NCBI GenBank assembly: GCA_025210395.1
Contig: JAOARV010000035.1
Span: 1-64,000, forward strand
DNA: 64,000 nt
Direction of reading: 5' to 3'
Origin: Marinisporobacter sp.
Lineage (GTDB): Bacteria > Bacillota > Clostridia > Peptostreptococcales > Thermotaleaceae
The translations under genes were made by a program, and so were the position numbers. Every line of letters starts with the position of its first letter. The stretch's first letter is position 1. A model generated the notes under the pieces. That model searched no databases. It was not told the origin of the DNA and saw only the letters and a list, made by a program, of their open reading frames with translations. Below, one piece after another: positions 48,011 to 57,528 of this stretch.

Positions 48011-48037
48011 TTTACACTATATTGAATATAGTGTAAA
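48011..48037. promoter_or_regulatory. Perfect 27-bp palindrome overlapping the riboswitch promoter
   Basis: Two 13-bp arms (TTTACACTATATT and its exact reverse complement) flank one central base. Such a long perfect dyad is typical of a dimeric repressor operator (TetR, MarR or similar). It covers the -10 region of the promoter at 48016-48045. Which protein binds is unknown; an AraC-type regulator is encoded 280 bp away. Confidence 0.75.
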
Positions 48038-48045
48038 TATTTCAA
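48016..48045 (-). promoter_or_regulatory. Promoter for the riboswitch transcript
   Basis: Minus strand TTGAAA (48045-48040), 18-bp spacer, TATAGT (48021-48016). The transcript would begin near 48009, about 60 nt before the aptamer. The -10 and spacer lie inside the perfect palindrome, so repressor binding would block it. Confidence 0.6.
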
Positions 48046-48163
48046 TTCCTAATTTTCGACAAAATTTATACGTCTTACTTCCATAATTTTCGTTGATTTT
48101 ACAATATCACATCACCTGCTTTTTATCTTACCTTCAGTTTTAGTACCATTTTTCATCCTAGAT

Positions 48164-48192
48164 TTGACAAATTTGTAGTAGTAAGTAATAAT
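48164..48192 (+). promoter_or_regulatory. Promoter for the AraC-type regulator gene
   Basis: TTGACA (48164-48169), 17-bp spacer, AATAAT (48187-48192), giving a leader of about 115 nt before the TTG start at 48317. Confidence 0.6.
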
Positions 48193-48316
48193 ATGTAATG
48201 TGATGATATAATTTATCGTTTATATAAACATTCTATATTATTATCAATAAATGAACTTCATTATATTTGTTTTTTTATAACTATATATTGCTTATTTTTT
48301 AGGGAGGTATATTTAT

Positions 48317-49039
48317 TTGAAAGTAATACACGATATTATTTCTGACTTCTATAGTTGTTGCAATCTGCCTATATTAGCAGTAGACATTGATTTTAATAAA
48401 ATTTGTAGGATTGGTTATACCCCTACAATGGAAAAAATTCTTGATAATTGTACTATTTTTAGAGATATCCATTTTGATTCTGATGATTCCCTTAGCTGTA
48501 ATTTAAGCTATACAAAGGATATTCACTTTGTAGTAGTTGCCATATCTAGATTTGATAAATATAGAGGCTATTTCATCATAGGACCTTTTAAATGCAATGA
48601 AAACAACACCATATCTATTCCTTTTAAACCCCATAGCTGCATACAGTATTTGCCTACTATCTTATTGAATATTTCTGATAGTCAGTTTAGTAATGGGATG
48701 AGTAATTTAAGATTTAGTGTACATGTGAAAAAAGCTATCGAATATATACATAAAAATTACAACCAGTCTATTAATCTAGATGAACTATGCAATGATTTAT
48801 CTGTAAACAAAAGCTACTTTTGCAAGGTGTTTAAAAAAGAAACAGGCTTTACTTTTTCTAACTTCTTAAATAATTATCGCATTGAAAAGAGTAAATATTT
48901 TCTTGAGAATACAAATTTATCTCTTATGGATGTGGCAATATCCGTTGGCTTCAATACACAAAATTATTATTCTATTGTGTTTAAGCGGTTTATAAAAAAG
49001 ACACCCTTAGAATATAGACATAGTACGACTATAAAATAA
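48317..49039 (+). CDS. AraC-family regulator with a Cys-rich sensor region
   Basis: 240 residues. The C-terminal 100 have two AraC helix-turn-helix motifs (INLDELCNDLSVNKSYFCKV; LSLMDVAISVGFNTQNYYSI). The N-terminal about 130 residues are not recognised with certainty but carry seven Cys within the first 108 positions (14, 15, 30, 45, 61, 93, 108) and some His, which might sense metal, heme or redox state. It starts with TTG, 9 bp after GGGAGG. The gene lies between the B12-controlled surface/uptake operon and the chelatase genes, so it may regulate one or both. Confidence 0.85.
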   Translation: MKVIHDIISDFYSCCNLPILAVDIDFNKICRIGYTPTMEKILDNCTIFRDIHFDSDDSLSCNLSYTKDIHFVVVAISRFDKYRGYFIIGPFKCNENNTISIPFKPHSCIQYLPTILLNISDSQFSNGMSNLRFSVHVKKAIEYIHKNYNQSINLDELCNDLSVNKSYFCKVFKKETGFTFSNFLNNYRIEKSKYFLENTNLSLMDVAISVGFNTQNYYSIVFKRFIKKTPLEYRHSTTIK

Positions 49040-49049
49040 TAAAAACGAA

Positions 49050-49081
49050 TAAAAATGGCTCCTACCCTGAGCCATTTTTAG
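49050..49081. terminator. Bidirectional terminator
   Basis: AAAAATGGCTC pairs with GAGCCATTTTT. It lies between convergent AraC and ChlD-like genes and suits both directions. Confidence 0.85.
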
Positions 49082-49147
49082 ATGAATCATCCCTTCTTCT
49101 ACCCTCCATAAATATATCATTATTGTTTTTATAAAAATAGTTTTCTC

Positions 49148-51019
49148 CTAAAAATTAGAAGATTTTCTAATACACTGGGCTAACCCTCCTTTTATATCTT
49201 CAAGACGAAAATAATCTGCACCAAGAGCATTACTTAATTTTTGAGCCAGTCCTAACCTTAAAAATCCTCCCTCTGTATCTATGACCATAAACTTTATTGC
49301 TTTGTCCTTTACTGACGCTGCTAGATTTAAAATTTCCTTCAGTGTATCTTTACTATTTACACCTACATTCCCCCGACCATCAGATAACAAGACAATGACT
49401 GGCATGATTTCTGCGTCCTTTCTTCTCAGCCCTTTTATATAAGCTACACTTTTCATAAGCCCTAGTGCTAAAGGTGTTTTTCCACCTAATTTTATATCTT
49501 TTAAACATCTATAAGCAAGGTCTACACTTCTAGTAGGCTGTAAAACTAATGAAGCCTCATTTCCTCTAAAGGTCATCATCCCTACTTGATCTCTTTTTTC
49601 ATATGCATCCTTTAATAGGGAAAAAATGGCTCCTTTTGCCTCCACCATTCTTTTTTCAATGCCCATAGATCCACTAGCATCTACTAAAAATAATATAGTA
49701 TTTCCTATACGTTGTTCTCTTATTTTCTCCCTCATATCTTCTTTTCGAATAATAAAAGCTAATCCATTTTTCTCTCTCCATTTTTGATAAGGTGCTGCTG
49801 CACGAATGGTTCCATCAAAGGATAAATCTTCTACTTTGTTTTTAGGGATTTTACAGCCTACATATCTTCCTATTTTGGAGGAGGTTTTAGATTTACTTCT
49901 CTTGCCACTTCCACATTTTCTCATTTTCCGATCTGTAAGACTATGGATCAATCCACTAGCATCAAAAGCTTCTCCAATATGGAAATTTCTTTCTAACTCC
50001 TCTTGATCATTTGTATTTTGTTCGCTCCTATCATCTAATAAGGATGGATCAAGCTCTAGTGAAGCTTGTTGTGACCCTTGCTCTAATGAATCTTGATGAG
50101 GGGAATCTGGTTGTATTTCATTTTCTTCTTTTTGTTTTTGATTTTCTCCACTTCCTTCATTACCTTCGTTTCCTTCTCTTAATCGATGTCCTAAGGTAAT
50201 ATTAGCTACAGCCTTTATTTCTTGAGTCGTAACCTCTTCTTTTTCATAAAAAGCTGCATAAGCTATAGCTCCTCTGGTCAATACCAAATCCCCTCGATGT
50301 CCTTGTACACGCCCTTGTATATTGATTCTTGCAATTTTTTCTAAAATGTCATCCTCTATAGCTATCTTTTTAAGCTTTTTCTTGACTTTTACAATACGCT
50401 CTCTTAAACCTCTTTCACCTTTCAAAAATTCATGGTAAAAGGTATTCGCATCCTTTTCATAAGCTAATCTTCTTTTTATGATCTGTATTCTCTCTTCTTT
50501 TTCCTTTGTCCCCTTTACTTCCACATAAAAGCCAAATCGGTCTAATAATTGGGGAGATAATTTCCCTTCCTCTGGATTCATGGTTCCTATTAATATAAAT
50601 TCACAAGGATGCTCGTAAGAAATTCCTTCCCGCTCCACTTTATTTACACCACTAACAGCCACATCCAAAATCATATTGATCAAAGTTTCTGACAATAAAT
50701 TCACTTCATCTATGTATAAAATATTGTTATGGGCTTTCCCTAATATACCTGGTTCAAAAACTCTCTTTCCCTTATTCATAGCCTCTTCTATATTGATGGT
50801 TCCAAAGAGTCCATCTTCTGTAGTTCCTAAGGGAAGAGTTACCACATTTTTATCTTTCATTAATTGGGCTAACGCTCTTACAATAGTTGATTTTGCAGTA
50901 CCTTTCTCTCCCGCAAGTAAGACACCACCTATTTTAGGATCAATCATATTGAGGATGAGTGATTTTTTTACTTCTTCCATTCCTACTATGGCTGTAAAAG
51001 GATATACTCTTTTATCCAT
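49148..51019 (-). CDS. Chelatase subunit, ChlD/BchD-like (AAA plus von Willebrand A domain)
   Basis: 623 residues. N-terminal AAA module with Walker A (GEKGTAKST) and Walker B (NILYIDEVNLL), then a polar, acidic/Gln-rich linker (about 295-350), then a von Willebrand A domain (about 440-620) with a MIDAS motif (VDASGSMG). This is the ChlD architecture with an intact ATPase-like module. Together with the ChlI-like subunit it drives metal insertion or removal by the CobN-like subunit. It starts 2 bp after the ChlI-like gene stop and is co-translated. Cobaltochelatase, magnesium chelatase and other chelatases share these subunits, so the metal cannot be told from this gene. Confidence 0.88.
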   Translation of the reverse strand: MDKRVYPFTAIVGMEEVKKSLILNMIDPKIGGVLLAGEKGTAKSTIVRALAQLMKDKNVVTLPLGTTEDGLFGTINIEEAMNKGKRVFEPGILGKAHNNILYIDEVNLLSETLINMILDVAVSGVNKVEREGISYEHPCEFILIGTMNPEEGKLSPQLLDRFGFYVEVKGTKEKEERIQIIKRRLAYEKDANTFYHEFLKGERGLRERIVKVKKKLKKIAIEDDILEKIARINIQGRVQGHRGDLVLTRGAIAYAAFYEKEEVTTQEIKAVANITLGHRLREGNEGNEGSGENQKQKEENEIQPDSPHQDSLEQGSQQASLELDPSLLDDRSEQNTNDQEELERNFHIGEAFDASGLIHSLTDRKMRKCGSGKRSKSKTSSKIGRYVGCKIPKNKVEDLSFDGTIRAAAPYQKWREKNGLAFIIRKEDMREKIREQRIGNTILFLVDASGSMGIEKRMVEAKGAIFSLLKDAYEKRDQVGMMTFRGNEASLVLQPTRSVDLAYRCLKDIKLGGKTPLALGLMKSVAYIKGLRRKDAEIMPVIVLLSDGRGNVGVNSKDTLKEILNLAASVKDKAIKFMVIDTEGGFLRLGLAQKLSNALGADYFRLEDIKGGLAQCIRKSSNF

Positions 51020-51021
51020 GA

Positions 51022-52053
51022 CTATTCTCTCTCAATCCATTTTTTCAAGGCATCTTTACTCAGTACCCCTTCTTCAAAAGGCAAGGTTCTCATTCGATGA
51101 GGTAAAACCATCTCGGCTGCATCTAAAAGATCTTCCCTTGTAACTTCCCCTCTTCCATCAAAAGCAGCTATTGTTTTTGAAGTTTTAATAATTGTTATAT
51201 CTCCACGATGTCCTTCTACTCCTAATTCAATAACGATTTCAGCTGTTAAAGCTAATAATGCATCATCAATGACAACTTTATCTAATAGCTTCTTTGCTTT
51301 TTCTATTTTTTTAGATAATAAACCTTGTTTTTCTTTATACGCCTCTATTACTACCTCTGGATTTTGCTCAAATAATAATCTTCTCTTGATGACTTCTACT
51401 CGGTCCGATACATTATGTTCTGAAAAAACATCTACTACAAGTCCAAATCGGTCTAATAGCTGTGGTCTTAAATCTCCTTCTTCTGGATTCATGGTTCCAA
51501 TTAATATAAATTTTGATGGATGTTCATAAGACACCCCTTCCCTTTCTACATGATTAACCCCCATTGCTGCCACATCTAATAAGACATCTACAATATGATC
51601 ATTGAGTAAATTTACTTCATCCACATAAAGTATATTTCCATTAGCTTGTGCTAAGATGCCTCCTTCAAACTTTTTCTCTCCTGTTTTAATAGCCTGTTCG
51701 ATATCAAGGGTACCGATAGTTCTATCTTCTGTACACCCTATAGGAAGTTCTACCACCTTCATTTTTTTATTTTCTGTCTCTAGCTCTTTATGAGCCATTT
51801 GCTCTTTACATGCTTTACAAAGTCCGCTTTTTCCACTTGCTTCACAATTAAATTTGCAACCCTTTATCACCTTCTTTGTAGGCAATAAATCTACTAAAGC
51901 TCTTACTGCTGTTGATTTTGCCGTACCCTTTTCCCCTCGAATCAATACCCCACCTATTTGTGGATTGATTACATTTAATAAAAGGGCTTTCTTCATTTTT
52001 TCTTGCCCTACGATAGCTGTAAATGGATATAATTTTTGATTCATTTTCTTCAT
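51022..52053 (-). CDS. Chelatase subunit, ChlI/BchI-like AAA ATPase with Cys cluster
   Basis: 343 residues of the AAA motor of Mg/Co-chelatases: Walker A (GEKGTAKST), Walker B ([12 protein letters not shown]) and arginine/sensor regions (RPQLLDRFG). An insertion near residues 67-82 carries four Cys ([18 protein letters not shown], a Cx3C-x8-Cx2C pattern) that could bind zinc or an iron-sulphur centre; this is known in some chelatase I subunits of anaerobes. It is the first gene of a two-gene operon with 49148-51019 and is divergent from the CobN-like gene. Confidence 0.9.
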   Translation of the reverse strand: MKKMNQKLYPFTAIVGQEKMKKALLLNVINPQIGGVLIRGEKGTAKSTAVRALVDLLPTKKVIKGCKFNCEASGKSGLCKACKEQMAHKELETENKKMKVVELPIGCTEDRTIGTLDIEQAIKTGEKKFEGGILAQANGNILYVDEVNLLNDHIVDVLLDVAAMGVNHVEREGVSYEHPSKFILIGTMNPEEGDLRPQLLDRFGLVVDVFSEHNVSDRVEVIKRRLLFEQNPEVVIEAYKEKQGLLSKKIEKAKKLLDKVVIDDALLALTAEIVIELGVEGHRGDITIIKTSKTIAAFDGRGEVTREDLLDAAEMVLPHRMRTLPFEEGVLSKDALKKWIERE

Positions 52054-52070
52054 CCCCTTTTATGAAAATC

Positions 52071-52099
52071 TTGCTCCTCCATAAATATTATCATATAAT
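52071..52099 (+). promoter_or_regulatory. Promoter candidate for the CobN-like gene
   Basis: TTGCTC (52071-52076), 17-bp spacer, TATAAT (52094-52099) in the 87-bp gap between divergent chelatase genes, giving a short leader to the ATG at 52141. No riboswitch fits in this gap. Confidence 0.6.
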
Positions 52100-52140
52100 G
52101 TAAATGTTTGAAAGAAAATACATGATAGGAGGTTATATCC

Positions 52141-55100
52141 ATGCGCCTTTGCATTGTAACGGTTTCAACAACTGTCTTAACAACTATGCCAGCTGTATTA
52201 GAAAAAATAAATTCACAAATGAATCCCCCTCTTGATTTAAATCTTTATTATGCTGCTTCCAATTTTTCTAAAGATGCATTAGGAGTAATAAAAAAAGATA
52301 TCCATGCTTCTGATGCTATTATTGTAGATTTGATGGGTAGTTCAAAGGAAACCATTCAAGCCGTCTATAATAGTTTAGAAAATTACAAGGGACAAGTTAT
52401 TCCTATTGGTGGGTCTGCACGAGATTTTATGAGACTTGGAAGCTTTAAAGCCAATGATAAAATGATGCAATCCAGTAAAAAGCCTGATATGCAAAAAATA
52501 AAAAAAATGATCTGGATGGCTGAAAAAATAGGAAAAGTTCTTCCAGGAAAAATAAGAGATATGAAAAATCTATCCTATATCACAAAATATTTTAAAAATG
52601 CATCCATTTCTCAATTAGAAAGTATGCTTTGTCTCCTTCTTAAATATTATGGCGGAGTTCCTTCTATTCAAATTCCTGAAGAGCCTATAGAAGTAATGGA
52701 TGTGGGAATTTGTGATCCCTCTAACCGAAATTTTCACAAAAGCTATTCTTCTTACATAAAAACCTATGGGTATGATCCTTCCAAACCAAATATAGGTGTA
52801 CTTTTTTATGGTCATACTTATCCCAATGATACATCCTTTGCGGTTCATAGCATTGTAGAAAAATTAAGACCCCTAGCCAACATCATTCCTATAGGCTTTA
52901 CAAAAACCTCTGGAAACGATCCTAATGAAATAAAAAAGCTTTTAACCTATGATAAAAAGGTAAATATGATCATCAGCTTCCTTCCCTTTCGAATCGGTGC
53001 AGGTCCTATGGGAGGAAATGCTGAGGGAATGGTTGATTTGTTTAAGGAGTTAAATGTTCCTCTTTTTCACCCTTTTTTCCTCTCTAGAAGAACGAAAGAA
53101 GATTGGGAAAAATCTTCTCAAGGTATCCATAGCTCTGAGTTTATGCTATCTATTATGCTTCCTGAAATGGATGGTGCTATTGAGACCTACCCTATTGGTG
53201 CCATTTCTTCAAAGGGAGTCGATAAAAATCTAAATACAGAGCTTTATCAAATAGAATGTATTGATGATCGAGTAGAAAAATTCGTAAATCGCATCAAAAA
53301 CTGGCTGTCTCTTCAAGGGAAGAAAAATTCAGAAAAGAAAGTTGCCATCATTGGCTATAATTATCCTCCTGGAGAAGATCATTTATTTCATGGGGCTTTT
53401 TTAGATACCTTTGCCTCTATTAGTGAAATATTGAAAACATTGAAAAAAGAAGGCTACAACCTAAAGGAATTAGATGCACAAGCCTTAGAAAATGCTTTTT
53501 TAGAAGGAGGGCTTATCAACTCTCCTAAATATTATTATGAAAAACAAAATTACATCCCTTACAAGAGTGAAAAATATATAGATCATTTGAAGAATTTTTC
53601 TCCCATTCATGACATGATAAAACAGTGGGGAAATGCGCCTGGAGCTATTATGGCAAATGAAGAAAATTTTTTCATTCCAGGATTCATCAATGAAAATGTC
53701 TTCATTGGTTTACAGCCTTCAAAGGGTCTCCTAGAAGATGAAAAAGGGGATTATCATGACAAAAATAAAACACCCCATCATCAATATTTAGCCTTTTATG
53801 AATGGTTAAAAAATGATTTTCATGCTGATGTGATCCTTCATGTAGGTACCCATGGTACCCTTGAATTTTTACCTGGAAAAGAATGTGGTATGAGTCACAA
53901 TTGTTATCCTGATTATTTGATTGGTAATCTTCCCCATGGCTATATTTATTATTGCGGAAATCCATCGGAGGGAATGATTGCTAAAAGGCGATCTCATGCT
54001 GTTTTGATTAGTTATCAACCCCCTACCTTTACTGCTGCGACCCTTTATGAAGATTATATAAAATTAGAAAATTTGATAGGAGAATATGAGGAGTCTCTTC
54101 ATTTATCTCCTGCTCGGTCAAATGATTTATTAAATGAAATATTCAAAATAGCAGAAGCTTTACATTTTGAAAAGGATTTAGACTTAATAGAAAAGGAATT
54201 GTATAAGATGAAATCTTCCCTTATGCCAAAGGGACTTCACGTTTTTGGTAATCCTTACACAAAAGATGAATTAAAAGAATTATTCTCAGCTATTCTTCAG
54301 TATGATCGAGGAGAGATCAAATCTTTAAAAAGAATTGTTGCTGAAAAAAATCATTTAGACTACGATGAAATAATAAATCAAAATCAAATACATTCCTTAA
54401 AATCATTAGATGAGGAAGTAAAAAAACTCCTTTACCTTGTTGATTTAGATGCTCCTTTAGATGATAGCTTATTAAAAGCTTATGGAAAGGAACTTCAAAA
54501 GACCTTTGATTATGGATTATCTATCTTTGAAAAAATCAAACAAAATCATGAAAATAAAGGACTCATCAAATTTTTAAATGGAGAATACCTTCCTGCGAAA
54601 GTAGGGGGAGACATTATTAGAAATCCAGAAGTATTGCCAACAGGCTATAACCTTTATCAGTTTGATAGTAGATTTATTCCTTCCCCAGTTGCCATGCTTC
54701 GGGGACAAAAAATTGCTGAGAACACCTTAAATACTTATCATAAGCTCCATGGAAATTATCCAAAGGTTACTTCTGTTATTCTTTGGGGTCTGGAAACTTG
54801 TCGAACAAGTGGAGAAACTATAGGACAAATTTTATATTATTTAGGGGTTCGTATGAAGGATACTATGAATATTTGGGAGCCTGAATTTGAAATCATTCCT
54901 ATCGAAAAGTTAAACCGTCCAAGAATAGATGTTGTCATTCATATTTGTGGATTTTTTAGAGATATGTTTGAAAATATTATCAACCTTCTCAATGAGATAT
55001 TTGAAAAGCTTCATGCTTTAGGGGATGAAAAGGGGCATAACTATTTTCACATGCATACAAAAAAATTATATGACCAATTATTAGCTGAAAACTACCCAAA

Positions 55101-55839
55101 AGAAGATGCATTAGAGCTTGCATGCTCCCGAATTTTTGGTCCTAGTCAAGCCCAATATGGCACCAATATTACCTCCCTTATTGAAGAAAAAACTTGGCGG
55201 GAAGAATCAGAAATCGGTAAAAGCTTTATAGAAAGTATGCATCATGTTTATAGTAAAAATTATCGAGGCATCCATTTTGAAAAGCTTTACGAGAAAAATT
55301 TATCCATGGTGGAATTAATCTCTCAAGTAAGAAGCAATCAGGAGTATGAAATTATAGATTTAGATCATTACTATGAATTCTTTGGAGGATTATCTAAATC
55401 TGTTGAAATCATTCGTGGTAAAAAAAGTGAAATGCTTATTTCCGATACTACAACAGAACGTATTGAAACGGAAAATGTAGGAAAATCCATGGAACGAGGT
55501 ATTCGGACAAGACTTCTGAATCCAAAATGGATTAAAGAAATGTTAAAGCATAAATATCATGGTGCCACCTTGATTGCTGACCGATTTGAAAATATTCAAG
55601 GCTTAGCAGCTACTACCAATCAAATCCATCAATGGGTCTATGATTCCCTTCATGATCAATATGTGATGGATGAGGATTTAAAGAATCAATTAAAAGAAAA
55701 TAACCCCTATGCTTATCTTGAAATGGTCAAACAAATGTTAGAATATCATCAAAGAGGTTATTGGCAAGCTAGTGATAATCAAATCACTGAACTGCATAAA
55801 GCCTTTTTAGAGCTTGAGGGAGATATTGAAGATCGGTAG
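52141..55839 (+). CDS. CobN/BchH-family large chelatase subunit
   Basis: 1232 residues, the usual size for CobN, the tetrapyrrole-binding subunit. Family landmarks: LHVGTHGTLEFLPGKE (about residue 565), GNPSEGMIAKRRSHA, LWGLETCRTSGETI and FRDMFENIINLL. The ATG follows ATAGGAGG. With ChlI/ChlD-like partners it would insert Co, Mg or Ni into a tetrapyrrole. It sits next to a heme-type uptake locus, and a CobN-family protein of Bacteroidetes heme loci (HmuS) has been reported to remove iron from heme anaerobically, so a dechelatase role is also possible. The complete motor pair argues for an ATP-driven reaction. I cannot choose between cobaltochelatase and heme dechelatase by sequence. Confidence 0.88.
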   Translation: MRLCIVTVSTTVLTTMPAVLEKINSQMNPPLDLNLYYAASNFSKDALGVIKKDIHASDAIIVDLMGSSKETIQAVYNSLENYKGQVIPIGGSARDFMRLGSFKANDKMMQSSKKPDMQKIKKMIWMAEKIGKVLPGKIRDMKNLSYITKYFKNASISQLESMLCLLLKYYGGVPSIQIPEEPIEVMDVGICDPSNRNFHKSYSSYIKTYGYDPSKPNIGVLFYGHTYPNDTSFAVHSIVEKLRPLANIIPIGFTKTSGNDPNEIKKLLTYDKKVNMIISFLPFRIGAGPMGGNAEGMVDLFKELNVPLFHPFFLSRRTKEDWEKSSQGIHSSEFMLSIMLPEMDGAIETYPIGAISSKGVDKNLNTELYQIECIDDRVEKFVNRIKNWLSLQGKKNSEKKVAIIGYNYPPGEDHLFHGAFLDTFASISEILKTLKKEGYNLKELDAQALENAFLEGGLINSPKYYYEKQNYIPYKSEKYIDHLKNFSPIHDMIKQWGNAPGAIMANEENFFIPGFINENVFIGLQPSKGLLEDEKGDYHDKNKTPHHQYLAFYEWLKNDFHADVILHVGTHGTLEFLPGKECGMSHNCYPDYLIGNLPHGYIYYCGNPSEGMIAKRRSHAVLISYQPPTFTAATLYEDYIKLENLIGEYEESLHLSPARSNDLLNEIFKIAEALHFEKDLDLIEKELYKMKSSLMPKGLHVFGNPYTKDELKELFSAILQYDRGEIKSLKRIVAEKNHLDYDEIINQNQIHSLKSLDEEVKKLLYLVDLDAPLDDSLLKAYGKELQKTFDYGLSIFEKIKQNHENKGLIKFLNGEYLPAKVGGDIIRNPEVLPTGYNLYQFDSRFIPSPVAMLRGQKIAENTLNTYHKLHGNYPKVTSVILWGLETCRTSGETIGQILYYLGVRMKDTMNIWEPEFEIIPIEKLNRPRIDVVIHICGFFRDMFENIINLLNEIFEKLHALGDEKGHNYFHMHTKKLYDQLLAENYPKEDALELACSRIFGPSQAQYGTNITSLIEEKTWREESEIGKSFIESMHHVYSKNYRGIHFEKLYEKNLSMVELISQVRSNQEYEIIDLDHYYEFFGGLSKSVEIIRGKKSEMLISDTTTERIETENVGKSMERGIRTRLLNPKWIKEMLKHKYHGATLIADRFENIQGLAATTNQIHQWVYDSLHDQYVMDEDLKNQLKENNPYAYLEMVKQMLEYHQRGYWQASDNQITELHKAFLELEGDIEDR

Positions 55840-55863
55840 GAAATTTAATTTTTCATGTCTAAA

Positions 55864-55894
55864 AGGCTGTGGCAAAAATATATAACCACAGCCC
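55864..55894. terminator. Hairpin between CobN-like and cyclase genes
   Basis: GGCTGTGG pairs with CCACAGCC between convergent genes. The T run is weak on the plus strand and slightly better on the minus strand (TTTTA). Confidence 0.5.
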
Positions 55895-55965
55895 ATTTGT
55901 TCATTTGAGTAATAATCATACTACAGCTATCTGAACATTTTTTATACCTTTGTCTAATTTCACTC

Positions 55966-57528
55966 CTAGCCTATTTCTATCCGATTCCTTCCATTTTCTT
56001 TCGCTTGATACAAGGCTTGATCTGCATACTTTACTAAATCAATAGCATTTTCTCCCTGCCACTTTCGAACCCCTATACTAACAGTAACCTTTAACTCTTT
56101 AATAGAAAATATTTCATCTTCTATACCATCCTTTATCCTATTGGCTACTTTTAATCCTTTCTCTAATTCCGTATTCGGTAAAATAATAATAAACTCTTCT
56201 CCACCGTATCTTCCTACTAGATCCGCCTCTCTTACATTAGAAGAAATAACATGAGCTGTAGCTTTTAATACTTCATCTCCTACTTGATGACCATAAGTAT
56301 CATTGACTCTTTTAAATTTATCTAAATCTGCCATCATCACAATTAAAGAGGATTGCTCTTTTGAAGCTTTTCCCACGGCTTCTTCTAATTTTTCACAAGC
56401 TGTTTGATGATTGGCTAATTGGGTCAAACTATCTGTTGTTGCTAATTTTCTTAATTCCTTTGTTCTTTCTTGAACCTTTTTTTCTAAAGCTTTGTTCATC
56501 TCTTCTAATTTTTCTTTGTATAATTCTTTTTGATTCATCATAGATACAAGATAGATTGCTCCAACCACTATAATTGTAGTAATGATCCCCCCTACAATAA
56601 GAATATTCAAATACTTGCTAGTATTTTTTAAAACTTCCTTTTTATTTTGAGTAAATATAATATACCACTTATTCATAATATTTGCTGATGGAATATCTAC
56701 TTTTGTATAAATATAAAACTTTTTCTCTTCTAAAAGCTTAGCTTCAAAATGATTATTTCCCATTCCTATTCTAGCCAAAATTTTCTTACCAATTTCTTTA
56801 AACTTATTGCTATTATTTAAAATCAGCTCTCTATTTGGATGAGCTATAGCAATCCCTCTACTATCCATCAAAAACATATATCCTGTATTTTCAAAATTCA
56901 CATTGTCTACAAATACTTTTGTAAAATATTCGATTTGAGGAGAAATGATGGCTACTCCTATAATTTTTCCATCATATACAACAGGTGTACTAATTACAAA
57001 AATAGGATTTCCCCTTAAAATACTTGGATAAATTTCACTTACAAAATAATCCTTTCCATTAAATATTTCCCTTATGTAAGAATACTCGATTCCCCCTTCT
57101 CCTACAGTTTTTCCTCCAACTGTATCCATTAAAAACTCTCCATTATTGATCTCTACCGCTTTGCCATTTACCTTCTTTATCATAGGTTTTTCTAGTTTAA
57201 TACTTAAAGGCAAATTCTCATAATAGGGATAGAGCTTATGCATATTCTGTAGAAATTCCTGTGCTCGGTCAACCACTTCCTCATTTTCAGGAAATCTACA
57301 AGCATCAATAATTCTTTTGTCCTTCGAAATCATTTTAACAACGTTTATTTGATCATCCACCCATTGGGTCAAAGCCTTTGTCGTTTGAGAAGTCATATTA
57401 TTTCCTATTTCATAAAATCTATTTTCATAGCTTTTCTTCACTTGTGTATAAAAAAATATATTAAATATTAAAAATGAACTCATTATAATAATCAATACTT
57501 GAAGCATATATTTTCTTTTTTTATGCAA
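55966..57528 (-). CDS. Cache-sensor diguanylate cyclase
   Basis: 520 residues: N-terminal helix (about 10-28), a large extracellular region with Cache-like features (about 35-300; GYMFLMDSRGIAIAHPN, VISTPVVYDGKIIGVAIISP), a second helix (about 308-330), a coiled coil and a GGDEF domain (about 365-520). The cyclase motif is complete (GRYGGEEF), and an upstream RxxD (READ) keeps the inhibitory site, so the enzyme should make c-di-GMP with product feedback. Start ATG at 57528. It is a single gene. It would oppose the phosphodiesterase-type protein at 10974-12656. Confidence 0.92.
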   Translation of the reverse strand: MHKKRKYMLQVLIIIMSSFLIFNIFFYTQVKKSYENRFYEIGNNMTSQTTKALTQWVDDQINVVKMISKDKRIIDACRFPENEEVVDRAQEFLQNMHKLYPYYENLPLSIKLEKPMIKKVNGKAVEINNGEFLMDTVGGKTVGEGGIEYSYIREIFNGKDYFVSEIYPSILRGNPIFVISTPVVYDGKIIGVAIISPQIEYFTKVFVDNVNFENTGYMFLMDSRGIAIAHPNRELILNNSNKFKEIGKKILARIGMGNNHFEAKLLEEKKFYIYTKVDIPSANIMNKWYIIFTQNKKEVLKNTSKYLNILIVGGIITTIIVVGAIYLVSMMNQKELYKEKLEEMNKALEKKVQERTKELRKLATTDSLTQLANHQTACEKLEEAVGKASKEQSSLIVMMADLDKFKRVNDTYGHQVGDEVLKATAHVISSNVREADLVGRYGGEEFIIILPNTELEKGLKVANRIKDGIEDEIFSIKELKVTVSIGVRKWQGENAIDLVKYADQALYQAKENGRNRIEIG

